A stretch of DNA of 53,158 nucleotides from positions 1-53,158 of the forward strand of contig JAFTPQ010000065.1 of assembly GCA_017463205.1 (NCBI GenBank), read 5' to 3'. Below, piece by piece: positions 9,049-16,945 of this stretch (positions are counted from its first letter, which is position 1; each line of letters opens with the position of its first letter). Source of the DNA: Clostridia bacterium. GTDB taxonomy: Bacteria; Bacillota; Clostridia; Christensenellales; Borkfalkiaceae. The notes beneath the pieces were generated by a model. The model ran no database searches. It was not told the DNA's origin and saw nothing but the letters and a program-made list of their open reading frames with translations. Position numbers and translations under genes: made by a program.

Positions 9049-12000
9049 TTAAATTTCCAACATACCTTCATATACGGTTTTCACGTTGCCCATCAACTCA
9101 ACGTCGCCGTCCGAATGATAATTTACCGTCAAATCTCCGCCGCGTAATTTCACCGTTACGTTGGTATCTTTTTCGCAATATCCGCCCAGAACCGCCGCAA
9201 CAACCGCCGCGCATGCGCCTGTTCCGCACGCCAACGTTTCACCGCTGCCACGTTCCCATACCCGCATTTTGATCGTCACTCTATTGACGATGCGGATAAA
9301 TTCGGTGTTGATCCCCTCGGGGAAATATGCGCAGTTTTCAAACTCGGGTCCAACCGTAGCCACGTCGATCGCGTCCACTTTATCGCAGAATACGATGCAG
9401 TGAGGATTCCCTACGTTCACCAACGTTATATCGTAAGAATTGTTGCCGATCGTCACGGTTTTTCCAACGATCTGTTCTTCGTCCCATACGCAAGGAATCT
9501 TTTTTCCTGCAAGCGCCACTTTACCTAGATTTACACTTGAAGACGTTACCGTACCGCTTAACGAATAAACTTTCACGGGACAGATCACGCCCTTCGCCGT
9601 TTCGATCATCATTTCATTTTTCGGTACAATTCCCTTTTCATAAAGGTATTTTCCGATACAGCGGATCGCATTGCCGCCTGTCGGGGCTTCTTTGCCGTCC
9701 GCATTGAAAATACGCATTTTTGCATCGGCAACCGTAGAATTTTCAATCAATACGACTCCGTCGCCGCCGATACCGTAATGAGGCAATACATAATTCACCG
9801 CGATCGATTCGGGACAGGTGATCTTTCCGTCGCGATTATCAAATACGATATAATCGTTTCCGCAAGACTGCATTTTTGTGAAATTTAATTTCAACTTCTC
9901 GCTTCTCAACGCATTGATGTCCACCAATTCGGTGTTATCTTCGGTGAATTTACTTGCAATAATATCTGCCAATGCGTTCGCTGTATCCAACGCCGTCAAA
10001 ACCGTGATCCCCAACAAAATTGCATGGTGATGCAAACGAATAAAGTCGTTGATCGATTCCATATCCGTTTTGCCCGTGTAAACGATATAATCGATCTTTC
10101 CTTCGTCCATCAATTTTATCACTTCTTCCGTTGCCGAAAGACGATCCACCACTTCACAGTCGATCCCCAGATCGTTGATGACTTGCGCCGTGCCTTTGGT
10201 GGCATACATATTACAACCCAAATCGCCAAATTTCTTTGCAATCGTCAACAAATCGAGTTTGTCTTGATCGTTCACCGTCATATACACGCCGACAGGACGT
10301 TTTTCGGACGGGTGACACATCTTAAAGCCCGCCGATACCAAACCTTTGAACATCGCTTCTTCGATGGTTTTCCCGATTCCCAACACTTCGCCCGTCGATT
10401 TCATTTGCGGACCAAGTTGCGAGTTGACGTCGTTCAACTTTTCAAAACTGAACACGGGAACTTTGACCGCTACGTACGGCGAAGACGGGTACAATCCCGT
10501 TCCGTAACCGAGTTTTTTCAATTTAGCCCCTACGATGATCTTGGTTGCAAGCTCTACCATCGGCACGCCCGTCACCTTGGAAATGTAAGGAACGGTACGC
10601 GACGCACGCGGATTGACTTCGATCACGTACAACTGTCCGCGATAGATCAAGTATTGAATATTAATCAAACCTTTTGTTTTCAATTCCAACGCAAGCTGTG
10701 TAGACACTTCGATGATCCGTTCTAACATCGTATCGTCCAAATTATAGGGCGGATACACGGCAATCGAGTCACCCGAATGGATACCCGTACGTTCTATGTG
10801 TTGCATAATACCGGGAATCAATACGTCTTTTCCATCGGAAATCGCGTCTACTTCCAATTCCGTACCCATAAGGTATTTGTCGCAGAGTACCGGATTTTCG
10901 ATCCCTTGCGACAAGATGACGTCCATATACCGACAAACGTCTTCTTGGGTAAACGCGATCGTCATATTTTGACCGCCGATCACGTAAGAGGGACGAAGCA
11001 ATACGGGATATTCCAATCTTTCCGCCGCGGCAAGCGCCTCTTCTTTCGTCATTACCGTAATCGCTTTCGGTCTGGGAATAGAATATTTTTCAAGCAACGC
11101 TTCAAAGCGTTCTCTGTCTTCCGCTCTGTCCACGCTGTCTGCGGAAGTACCCAAAATACGAATTCCGTGCGTATCAAAATATGCGCAAAGATTGATCGCC
11201 GTTTGTCCGCCAAACGTAATGATAACGCCGTAAGGTTTTTCGATATCCAATACGTGTTGCACGTCTTCCGACGTTAAAGGTTCGAAATACAATCTGTCCG
11301 CCGTATCAAAGTCTGTGGAAACCGTTTCGGGGTTATTGTTGATGATCACCACTTCGTAACCAAGTTCTTTCAACGTCCATACGCAATGCACGGAAGAATA
11401 GTCGAATTCGATCCCCTGTCCGATACGGATCGGCCCCGAACCGATAACAACGATACGTTTTTTCTCGCTCTTTTCGACAAACGGTTTCGCTTCATCATGT
11501 TCGTACGGATCGAACGTTGAATAGAAATAAGGCGTTTTCGCAGGGAACTCCGCTGCGCACGTGTCCACCATTTTATATGCAACTTTCTTTCTGTACGGAA
11601 TTTTTTGTCCGCTGAACGTTTCGATATCTTTATCCAAATATCCCAAACGTTTGCCTTCTTCATACAATTCTTTCGTCAATTTTTCCGTCGCCAAACGTTC
11701 TTCGTAAGCAATCAAATTTTTAAATTTATTCAAGAACCAACGGTCGATTTTCGTGATCGCATACACTTCGTCTACCGTTACGCCCTTTTTCAAAGCCGCA
11801 TATACAACAAAAATCCGCTCGTCCGTCATTTCGGGAAGTTTCGCCAACAATTCTTCTTTCGTCGAATGGATAAACTTCTTATAATTGAAGGTACTGCTGG
11901 AAATTTCCGCGCCCCGAACGGCTTTCATCATCGCCATTTCAAATGACGTACCGATCGACATTACTTCCCCCGTCGCCTTCATTCTCGTACCCAATTCACG

Positions 12001-13107
12001 CTTTGCATACAAGAATTTATCAAACGGCCATTTCGGCATTTTTACAACCAAATAATCAATCGTCGGCTCGAAACAAGCATACGTATTGCCCGTTACGTCG
12101 TTGACGATTTCATCCAACGTATATCCAAGCGCGATCTTCGACGTCACTTTTGCAATCGGGAAACCCGTCGCCTTTGACGCCAATGCAGACGAACGGCTGA
12201 CTCGAGGGTTTACTTCGATCACTGAATATTCAAACGAATCGGGATTCAACGCAAACTGTACGTTACAGCCACCCTCGATCCCGAGTTCGGTGATGATGGA
12301 AAGCGCCGCATTTCGCAACATACCGTATTCCTTATTGGAAAGCGTCACCGCAGGAGCAACTACGATAGAGTCGCCCGTGTGGATCCCAACGGGATCGACG
12401 TTTTCCATCGAACATACCGTCAATACGTTTCCTGCGCTGTCGCGCAACACCTCAAATTCGATCTCTTTCCAACCCGCAATATATTTTTCGATCAATACCT
12501 GCGTGATCGGCGACAACATCAACCCATTGTGGGAAATGAGGCGCAGATCTTCTTCGTTATACGCTACGCCGCCGCCTGCACCGCCGAGCGTATATGCGGG
12601 ACGAATAATAACGGGATAACCCAATTTATCAGCGATCGCAACACATTCTTCCACCGTATATGCAATATCGGAAGGAACGCAAGGTTGATGGATCTTTTCC
12701 ATCGTTTCTTTAAACAGCTCTCTGTCTTCCGAACGATCGATCGCGTCCAATTTCGTTCCGATCAATTTTACGCCGTGTTTTGCCAAAAAGCCCGATTTTG
12801 CCAATTTGCAACCCATCGTCAACCCTGTTTGTCCGCCTAAAGACGCCAGCAAACTGTCGGGTTTTTCCTTGATGATAATACGTTTTAGCGTTTCTTCCGT
12901 CAGCGGTTCGAGATAGATTTCGTCCGCCAATGCGTTGTCCGTCATGATCGTTGCGGGGTTGGAGTTGCAAAGCACTACGTTTACTCCTTCGCTCTTCATC
13001 ACGCGGCAAGCTTGCGCGCCTGCATAGTCGAATTCCGCCGCTTGTCCAATGACGATAGGCCCCGAACCGATCACCAAAACTTTCTTTATATCACTTCTTT
13101 TAGGCAT
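9049..13107 (-). CDS. Carbamoyl-phosphate synthase large subunit fused to a DapF-like epimerase domain
   Basis: One uninterrupted 1352-residue frame. Residues 1 to about 1070 are a full CarB: two ATP-grasp halves (EVNPRVSRSS in the first, EVNPRASRTV in the second), the oligomerisation region between them and an MGS-like allosteric domain starting near KRPVGVYMTV. CarB makes carbamoyl phosphate from bicarbonate, ammonia and two ATP. The junction has no linker: the CarB end runs straight into LKLNFTKMQSCGNDY, and residues 1073-1352 match a complete diaminopimelate epimerase (NADGKEAPTGGNAIRC, VGNPHC, ERGSGETLACGTGAC). In active DapF the first motif carries the catalytic cysteine in MCGN; here it is TGGN, with Gly 1144 (codon 9676-9678) in its place. 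The second catalytic cysteine, C1294, is kept. The start overlaps carA by eight bases. Both domains are clearly recognisable; activity of the DapF part is doubtful. Confidence 0.95.
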   Translation of the reverse strand: MPKRSDIKKVLVIGSGPIVIGQAAEFDYAGAQACRVMKSEGVNVVLCNSNPATIMTDNALADEIYLEPLTEETLKRIIIKEKPDSLLASLGGQTGLTMGCKLAKSGFLAKHGVKLIGTKLDAIDRSEDRELFKETMEKIHQPCVPSDIAYTVEECVAIADKLGYPVIIRPAYTLGGAGGGVAYNEEDLRLISHNGLMLSPITQVLIEKYIAGWKEIEFEVLRDSAGNVLTVCSMENVDPVGIHTGDSIVVAPAVTLSNKEYGMLRNAALSIITELGIEGGCNVQFALNPDSFEYSVIEVNPRVSRSSALASKATGFPIAKVTSKIALGYTLDEIVNDVTGNTYACFEPTIDYLVVKMPKWPFDKFLYAKRELGTRMKATGEVMSIGTSFEMAMMKAVRGAEISSSTFNYKKFIHSTKEELLAKLPEMTDERIFVVYAALKKGVTVDEVYAITKIDRWFLNKFKNLIAYEERLATEKLTKELYEEGKRLGYLDKDIETFSGQKIPYRKKVAYKMVDTCAAEFPAKTPYFYSTFDPYEHDEAKPFVEKSEKKRIVVIGSGPIRIGQGIEFDYSSVHCVWTLKELGYEVVIINNNPETVSTDFDTADRLYFEPLTSEDVQHVLDIEKPYGVIITFGGQTAINLCAYFDTHGIRILGTSADSVDRAEDRERFEALLEKYSIPRPKAITVMTKEEALAAAERLEYPVLLRPSYVIGGQNMTIAFTQEDVCRYMDVILSQGIENPVLCDKYLMGTELEVDAISDGKDVLIPGIMQHIERTGIHSGDSIAVYPPYNLDDTMLERIIEVSTQLALELKTKGLINIQYLIYRGQLYVIEVNPRASRTVPYISKVTGVPMVELATKIIVGAKLKKLGYGTGLYPSSPYVAVKVPVFSFEKLNDVNSQLGPQMKSTGEVLGIGKTIEEAMFKGLVSAGFKMCHPSEKRPVGVYMTVNDQDKLDLLTIAKKFGDLGCNMYATKGTAQVINDLGIDCEVVDRLSATEEVIKLMDEGKIDYIVYTGKTDMESINDFIRLHHHAILLGITVLTALDTANALADIIASKFTEDNTELVDINALRSEKLKLNFTKMQSCGNDYIVFDNRDGKITCPESIAVNYVLPHYGIGGDGVVLIENSTVADAKMRIFNADGKEAPTGGNAIRCIGKYLYEKGIVPKNEMMIETAKGVICPVKVYSLSGTVTSSSVNLGKVALAGKKIPCVWDEEQIVGKTVTIGNNSYDITLVNVGNPHCIVFCDKVDAIDVATVGPEFENCAYFPEGINTEFIRIVNRVTIKMRVWERGSGETLACGTGACAAVVAAVLGGYCEKDTNVTVKLRGGDLTVNYHSDGDVELMGNVKTVYEGMLEI

Positions 13108-14182
13108 TTTCGTTCTCCTTTTTCATAAGACCAAAAAATTTGTTGTACAACACGTTTTCGGGATGCCCGATCCCACAGGATTCCGGATCGAATTGAACGG
13201 TGAAGGCTTTCAAATCGGGATAATCGATCCCTTCGCACGAACCGTCGTTGACGTTGATAAAGCTGATTTCACCTTGTTTCACACTTTCGGAAAGCACTTC
13301 ATAGCCGTGATTTTGCGAAGAAATATATACTTTACCGCATTTTACGCACTTGACGGGCTGATTACCGCCTCGATGACCGTATTTCTGTTTTGCCGTTTTC
13401 GCACCGAGCGCAAGAGCCACCATCTGATGTCCCAAACCGATTCCAAGCAAAGGTTTCTTCCCCATCACTTTCCCGATCTCTTCAAGGATCGAACTATTTT
13501 CCGCAGGATTGCCCGGGCCGTCGCTGAGGACTATGCCGTGCGCGCCCGTTGCAAGCACTTCTTCTGCGCTTACCGTCGCAGGAAGACTGATAACGTTGCA
13601 ACCGTGGTTTAATAAATTGTTGATCGTGCTTTGTTTTGCCCCGAAATTCCAAAGCGCAACCGTATATTCGGCGTTTTCCGTTGCAAAGAAGCCTTTTTCA
13701 CGATCCGCAACCTGTTCGATCGCATTCTCGATCTTATAACCGCTTAACGCCGCAACTTCTTCATCTGTCAGCGGTTTCTTGCTGATCCGCGCATTCATTA
13801 CGCCGTTTTCACGCAAAATTTTTGTCAATTGACGGGTGTCTACTCCGTACACGCCCACAACCCCTTCCTCTTTTAAATACGATTCGAGATCTTCTTCCGA
13901 ACGGAAATTGGACGGTTTTTCACAAAACTCTCGCACGATGAACGCCGACGCCCAAGCTTTTTTGCTTTCCGCATCCGCGCGCATTACCCCGTAGTTTCCG
14001 ATCAGCGGAAAAGTTTGCGCGATGATCTGTCCGTAGTTAGTTGGATCCGTCAATGTTTCCACATATCCGACCATACCCGTTGAAAACACCAATTCGCCCG
14101 TAATTTCACCCTCTGCACCAAAGGCATAGCCCTGAAATACGTCGCCGTTTTGTAACGTCAAATAAACTTTTTTCTTCTTCAT
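13100..14182 (-). CDS. carA: Carbamoyl-phosphate synthase small subunit with a dead glutaminase site
   Basis: CarA normally hydrolyses glutamine and passes ammonia through a tunnel to CarB. The 360-residue length and both domains are normal: an N-terminal CPSase domain (TGMVGYVETLTDP) and a class I glutamine amidotransferase fold. The catalytic residues are not normal. The nucleophile motif GICLGHQ reads GIGLGHQ, with Gly 249 (codon GGT, 13436-13438) replacing the cysteine. The catalytic His of the HPE motif is Asp 332 (FDPE, codon GAT, 13187-13189). The GHHGGNHP block is GHRGGNQP. Glu 334 and SQNHGY are kept. The frame is intact and the surrounding sequence is well conserved, so this is probably a structural subunit of an ammonia-using enzyme rather than a decaying gene. 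Mammalian CPS1 is a known precedent for loss of the nucleophile. Confidence 0.95.
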   Translation of the reverse strand: MKKKKVYLTLQNGDVFQGYAFGAEGEITGELVFSTGMVGYVETLTDPTNYGQIIAQTFPLIGNYGVMRADAESKKAWASAFIVREFCEKPSNFRSEEDLESYLKEEGVVGVYGVDTRQLTKILRENGVMNARISKKPLTDEEVAALSGYKIENAIEQVADREKGFFATENAEYTVALWNFGAKQSTINNLLNHGCNVISLPATVSAEEVLATGAHGIVLSDGPGNPAENSSILEEIGKVMGKKPLLGIGLGHQMVALALGAKTAKQKYGHRGGNQPVKCVKCGKVYISSQNHGYEVLSESVKQGEISFINVNDGSCEGIDYPDLKAFTVQFDPESCGIGHPENVLYNKFFGLMKKENENA

Positions 14183-14290
14183 AAACGTTCCTTCTATATA
14201 TGAATTTATTTTTTACTGTTTAACGCCGATCACCTTTATACTTCGCTTGCATTTCTTTTGCATTTCGCTTGTATTATAGCCACCGTCGGG

Positions 14291-14324
14291 ACAAAAAATA
14301 AGACTGATTTAAAAAAAATCAGTC
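14291..14324 (-). terminator. Intrinsic terminator or attenuator in the car leader
   Basis: On the minus strand the arms GACTGATTT and AAATCAGTC (9 bp) enclose a T-rich loop and are followed by TTATTTTTTG. It lies about 150 bases after the predicted transcription start and about 110 bases before carA. Because it falls between promoter and gene, it would act as an attenuator unless bypassed. The stop codon of the leader ORF is inside its first arm. Confidence 0.7.
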
Positions 14325-14450
14325 CCCTAAAGAAAATATTTTCACTGTTGAAAAAAGAGGAAAACGAACAGCCCCGCCGACAAAATAATTTTTCATCTCG
14401 TCACGGTCAACCATTTCGCCTTTCAATTTTCCGTAATTTGTTTTATTCAT
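14319..14450 (-). CDS. Candidate 43-residue leader ORF upstream of carA
   Basis: An ATG at 14450 opens a 43-codon frame ending in TGA at 14319-14321. A partial Shine-Dalgarno (AGGTG) lies about ten bases before the ATG, and the predicted transcription start is only about 20 bases upstream. The peptide begins MNKTNYGKLKGEM and ends KIFSLGD; it has no membrane segment and no run of arginine or other regulatory codons, and I do not recognise it. Its stop lies in the 5' arm of the leader terminator, so a ribosome reaching the end would mask that arm and favour read-through into carA. A frame of this length can occur by chance, so coding status is uncertain. Confidence 0.4.
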   Translation of the reverse strand: MNKTNYGKLKGEMVDRDEMKNYFVGGAVRFPLFSTVKIFSLGD

Positions 14451-14477
14451 CACGTATACACCTGTCTATTTCTACAT

Positions 14478-14506
14478 ATTATAGCACAACCGATTGCGCT
14501 TGTCAA
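14478..14506 (-). promoter_or_regulatory. Strong SigA-type promoter for the car operon
   Basis: Perfect consensus on the minus strand: TTGACA, 17 bp, TATAAT. It lies in the 428-base space between argJ and carA, giving a predicted leader of about 290 bases. That space holds this promoter, the small leader ORF and the terminator. A second TATAAT at 14273-14278 lacks a -35 partner. Confidence 0.88.
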
Positions 14507-14610
14507 CCTTTCAAGCCGTATTTCTTGTGAAAATTGAAAAAAATTTTTATATACTCGCTTTCTTTCTTCTCGTTTCTCGACGTCTGTTTACGGTTTTGGG
14601 AGCGGCTTTT

Positions 14611-15846
14611 TTAAGGCTTTCCCTCGCAAAGATCGCTCCCGAATGCCGTGGATGAATAATTGCCCATACGCAAATCGATCTCGATCTCTCTTTCCATCTC
14701 TTGCACTATCCTTTTTGCCATTTCTTTCGAAAACGATAACGGCATTCCGCTTTCAAACACCACTGTCCTTTCCTTTTCGGACGAAAACGTTATTTCCGCT
14801 TGCGATAAATCGACTTCGACCTCGGCGTTGGAAATTGCGCATATTACGCTTTCCAAATCCAACCGACCGTTCGCCAAACCTTTTTTTAATCCGATACACC
14901 CGACCACCGATCTTGCGACCGCGCGCGAAACTTGTTTGGACTTTCCCCCTCGTACGTGGCAACTGACGATCTTTCCACTCTCCGTTTCTTTCTCGATCAG
15001 CATTTTACAAACTTGCGTCAACACTTCGCGCAATATATACGTAAATTTTTTGTATTCCGTATCCATACAGGAAATTCGATAATTCCCCCCTTTTCCGTTT
15101 GCCATTATACAAACCATATCGTTGGGAGACGCTTGCCCGTCGATATCCAATAAATTGAGCGTTTCCCTCACTTCGGACAATAACGCTTTTTGCAGCATTT
15201 CGGGTGAAATATTGACGTTCGTCGTCAAAAACAACAAAGTCGTTGCCATATTGGGCGAAACGTGCGAACTCCCTTTCAATATCCCGCCAATTTTACAGGA
15301 AAATGCTCCCAAATCGAAAGAATATGAAAATTCTTTCACCGTCTTATCCGTCGTTGTAATCGCGCGCGCGGCAAGAAGACTGTGTTCTTTATCTGCGGAC
15401 AATCCCTCGATCAAATTCGGCATGTTATCGGCAAATTGTTTCAAGGAAATAGTGCCGTCCGTTCTGCCCGTAGACGCAATCACAACGTCTTGCGCGTCTA
15501 CGTTTATATATTTTCCGATCTCACGACAAGCCAATTCCGCAAGTTTTTGCCCGTCTTCGATAAAAACATTGGCAACCCCGCTGTTAATCAAGATCGCTTG
15601 ACCAAAACCTCGTCGCATATGCTTTTTCGTAACGGCGATCGGCGCGCCCTTGATGGCGCTTGTCGAATAAACGCACGCCGTCGGACAAGGTCGATCGGCA
15701 ACAATCAAAGCCAGATCTTCCTTTCCGTTTTCTTGGAATACGAAATCACCGAAACCGCAATAAACCGCATTCGCGCGAAACCCTTCCACTGCGCAAATAC
15801 CACCCTCGATCGGCGTTAATTTTCGATTGATCCCGTTTTTCCTCAC
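14611..15846 (-). CDS. argJ: Divergent ArgJ (ornithine acetyltransferase / N-acetylglutamate synthase family)
   Basis: ArgJ recycles the acetyl group from N-acetylornithine to glutamate and matures by self-cleavage before a threonine. The 411-residue protein matches along its length, including the autocleavage site PNMATT with the nucleophile at T202. It departs from the family at several points: KGSGMI is KGSSHV, NSGNAN is NSGVAN, and the conserved block KTAxFGxDPNWGR is replaced by GCIGLKKGLANGR, losing the usual lysine. The usual C-terminal YVxINAxY(R/H)T is absent; the protein stops at GSDLCEGKP soon after the normally conserved AWGCDL. It starts with GTG behind a Shine-Dalgarno (AGAGGT). 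No other arginine gene is near. It is probably read from the thioesterase promoter. Catalytic ability is uncertain. Confidence 0.85.
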   Translation of the reverse strand: MRKNGINRKLTPIEGGICAVEGFRANAVYCGFGDFVFQENGKEDLALIVADRPCPTACVYSTSAIKGAPIAVTKKHMRRGFGQAILINSGVANVFIEDGQKLAELACREIGKYINVDAQDVVIASTGRTDGTISLKQFADNMPNLIEGLSADKEHSLLAARAITTTDKTVKEFSYSFDLGAFSCKIGGILKGSSHVSPNMATTLLFLTTNVNISPEMLQKALLSEVRETLNLLDIDGQASPNDMVCIMANGKGGNYRISCMDTEYKKFTYILREVLTQVCKMLIEKETESGKIVSCHVRGGKSKQVSRAVARSVVGCIGLKKGLANGRLDLESVICAISNAEVEVDLSQAEITFSSEKERTVVFESGMPLSFSKEMAKRIVQEMEREIEIDLRMGNYSSTAFGSDLCEGKP

Positions 15847-15907
15847 CTGTTACCTCTTTTCTCTGTTGTTTTTTTTGAAGTATTGTTTCACGTTGAACTT
15901 TTTTGTG

Positions 15908-16654
15908 TCAGTTTTCGAACGCAATTCTCGCTTGAACGACCACTTCGTTTTGTTCGTTAAAACCGCCAATCAAATAATTGCCTTTTTCCGTTTCTTTCCG
16001 ATAAAATCGCAGCGTATCATTTTCTTTACATTGCCTTCCGTAAGAAATAGAAAAACTTTTCAACCTCTTTTCGGCAAGTTCCGTCACCGAAAAACAATTG
16101 AAACAATAATCGGCATAACGCGTGTTGTTCACGTGCATATTATGATCGTATTCCGAATTCGCAACGGTGAACGTGAATTTTAATTCGCTTTCTTCCGTGT
16201 TGATCGTCGGAATTTTCCAATTAACGTTTTCCAACACTTTCGATGTATTATACGTGGCATAGTTTTGATTGTCGATCAATTTCGATTGCGCAAGTTTGCC
16301 GCTGTTCATATCGATCAAACACCAACGAGAGCTTGCATTGATCAACACCTCGTTTTGCTCGGACACAAATTGATATTCCCGCCCGAATACGACATGGGTC
16401 GGCGGCGTTGGCCAAGTTTTTGCCAAAACGGTTTGTCCCAATACGATCGGCTGTAAAAATTCCACACAGATATTCGATACCATAAAGGCATACCCTTTCG
16501 GCTTGATATACGAATAGCCGAACCCCAATTCATCTGCGCTGGAGCAAGCAACTTCTTGCATTAAAGCAAGCACGGTGGACGTTTTGATTTCATCTTTAAA
16601 ATCAACGTCGCAATATTTAATTGAAAATTGTTTTACGTGTTCATAAAGTTCCAT
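15908..16654 (-). CDS. Acyl-ACP thioesterase (FatA/FatB-like double hotdog)
   Basis: Releases fatty acids from acyl carrier protein in the cytoplasm, ending chain elongation. The 248-residue protein fits the bacterial acyl-ACP thioesterase family: an N-terminal hotdog (residues about 1-140), a short linker and a second hotdog containing the catalytic NxH motif in YDHNMHVNNTRYADY (residues 169-183). The start codon lacks a Shine-Dalgarno and lies only six bases after a good -10 hexamer, so the mRNA is predicted to be leaderless. argJ follows 61 bases downstream with no terminator between them. Confidence 0.9.
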   Translation of the reverse strand: MELYEHVKQFSIKYCDVDFKDEIKTSTVLALMQEVACSSADELGFGYSYIKPKGYAFMVSNICVEFLQPIVLGQTVLAKTWPTPPTHVVFGREYQFVSEQNEVLINASSRWCLIDMNSGKLAQSKLIDNQNYATYNTSKVLENVNWKIPTINTEESELKFTFTVANSEYDHNMHVNNTRYADYCFNCFSVTELAEKRLKSFSISYGRQCKENDTLRFYRKETEKGNYLIGGFNEQNEVVVQARIAFEN

Positions 16655-16660
16655 AATTTC

Positions 16661-16689
16661 AGTATACTATTTTTTGAGAAAAAAGTCAA
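16661..16689 (-). promoter_or_regulatory. Promoter predicting a leaderless thioesterase mRNA
   Basis: TTGACT, 17 bp, TATACT on the minus strand. The -10 hexamer ends at 16661 and the ATG begins at 16654, leaving six bases between, so transcription should start at or next to the A of the start codon. Confidence 0.75.
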
Positions 16690-16799
16690 TTTGATTGGCA
16701 AATTTTTCCTCTACTTTTTTCATTATTTTTTAAATGGCTGTTTTTTTATGCTTTTTAGAAAGTTTTCCCAATTTTACGCCTATTTTTATCAATAATCTA

Positions 16800-16828
16800 T
16801 TGACTTTTTTATTTATTTGTGATAGAAT
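16800..16828 (+). promoter_or_regulatory. Promoter for the PadR-coiled-coil gene
   Basis: TTGACT, 17 bp, TAGAAT, followed by a leader of about 110 bases before the ATG at 16946. It is divergent from the thioesterase promoter, about 110 bp away. Confidence 0.7.
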
Positions 16829-16945
16829 ACTTTATGTAAAGTTCTTTTACTTTCATATGATGCATAATAAACATTCTCAGTGAAAGAGCTTTGGCAATAT
16901 TTCAGGCACAGTAAAATTTTGTCTGACAAACTACAGGAGGAAACA

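Noticed and set aside
10024-10725. Long plus-strand frames opposite carB, also at 12086-12619
   Set aside because: They are shadows of a highly conserved gene; no start signals or recognisable protein sequence.
9661-13440. Alternative genetic code as an explanation for Cys-to-Gly changes
   Set aside because: The codons are ordinary GGC and GGT, and cysteines at catalytic sites of other genes in the window (MurA, MurI, MiaB, RimO) are normal TGC/TGT.
14221-14280. Second TATAAT just upstream of carA (14273-14278)
   Set aside because: No acceptable -35 hexamer at 16-18 bases; the sequence there is the T run of the leader terminator. The GAAATGCAA repeats nearby match no known operator by eye.
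14500-14640. Frameshift that would restore the normal ArgJ C-terminus
   Set aside because: Reading the three frames beyond the stop gave no YVxINAxY-type sequence, so the protein truly ends differently.
14598-14640. Hairpin GGGAGCG/CGCTCCC spanning the argJ stop
   Set aside because: The arms pair, but no T run follows on the minus strand, so it is not called a terminator.
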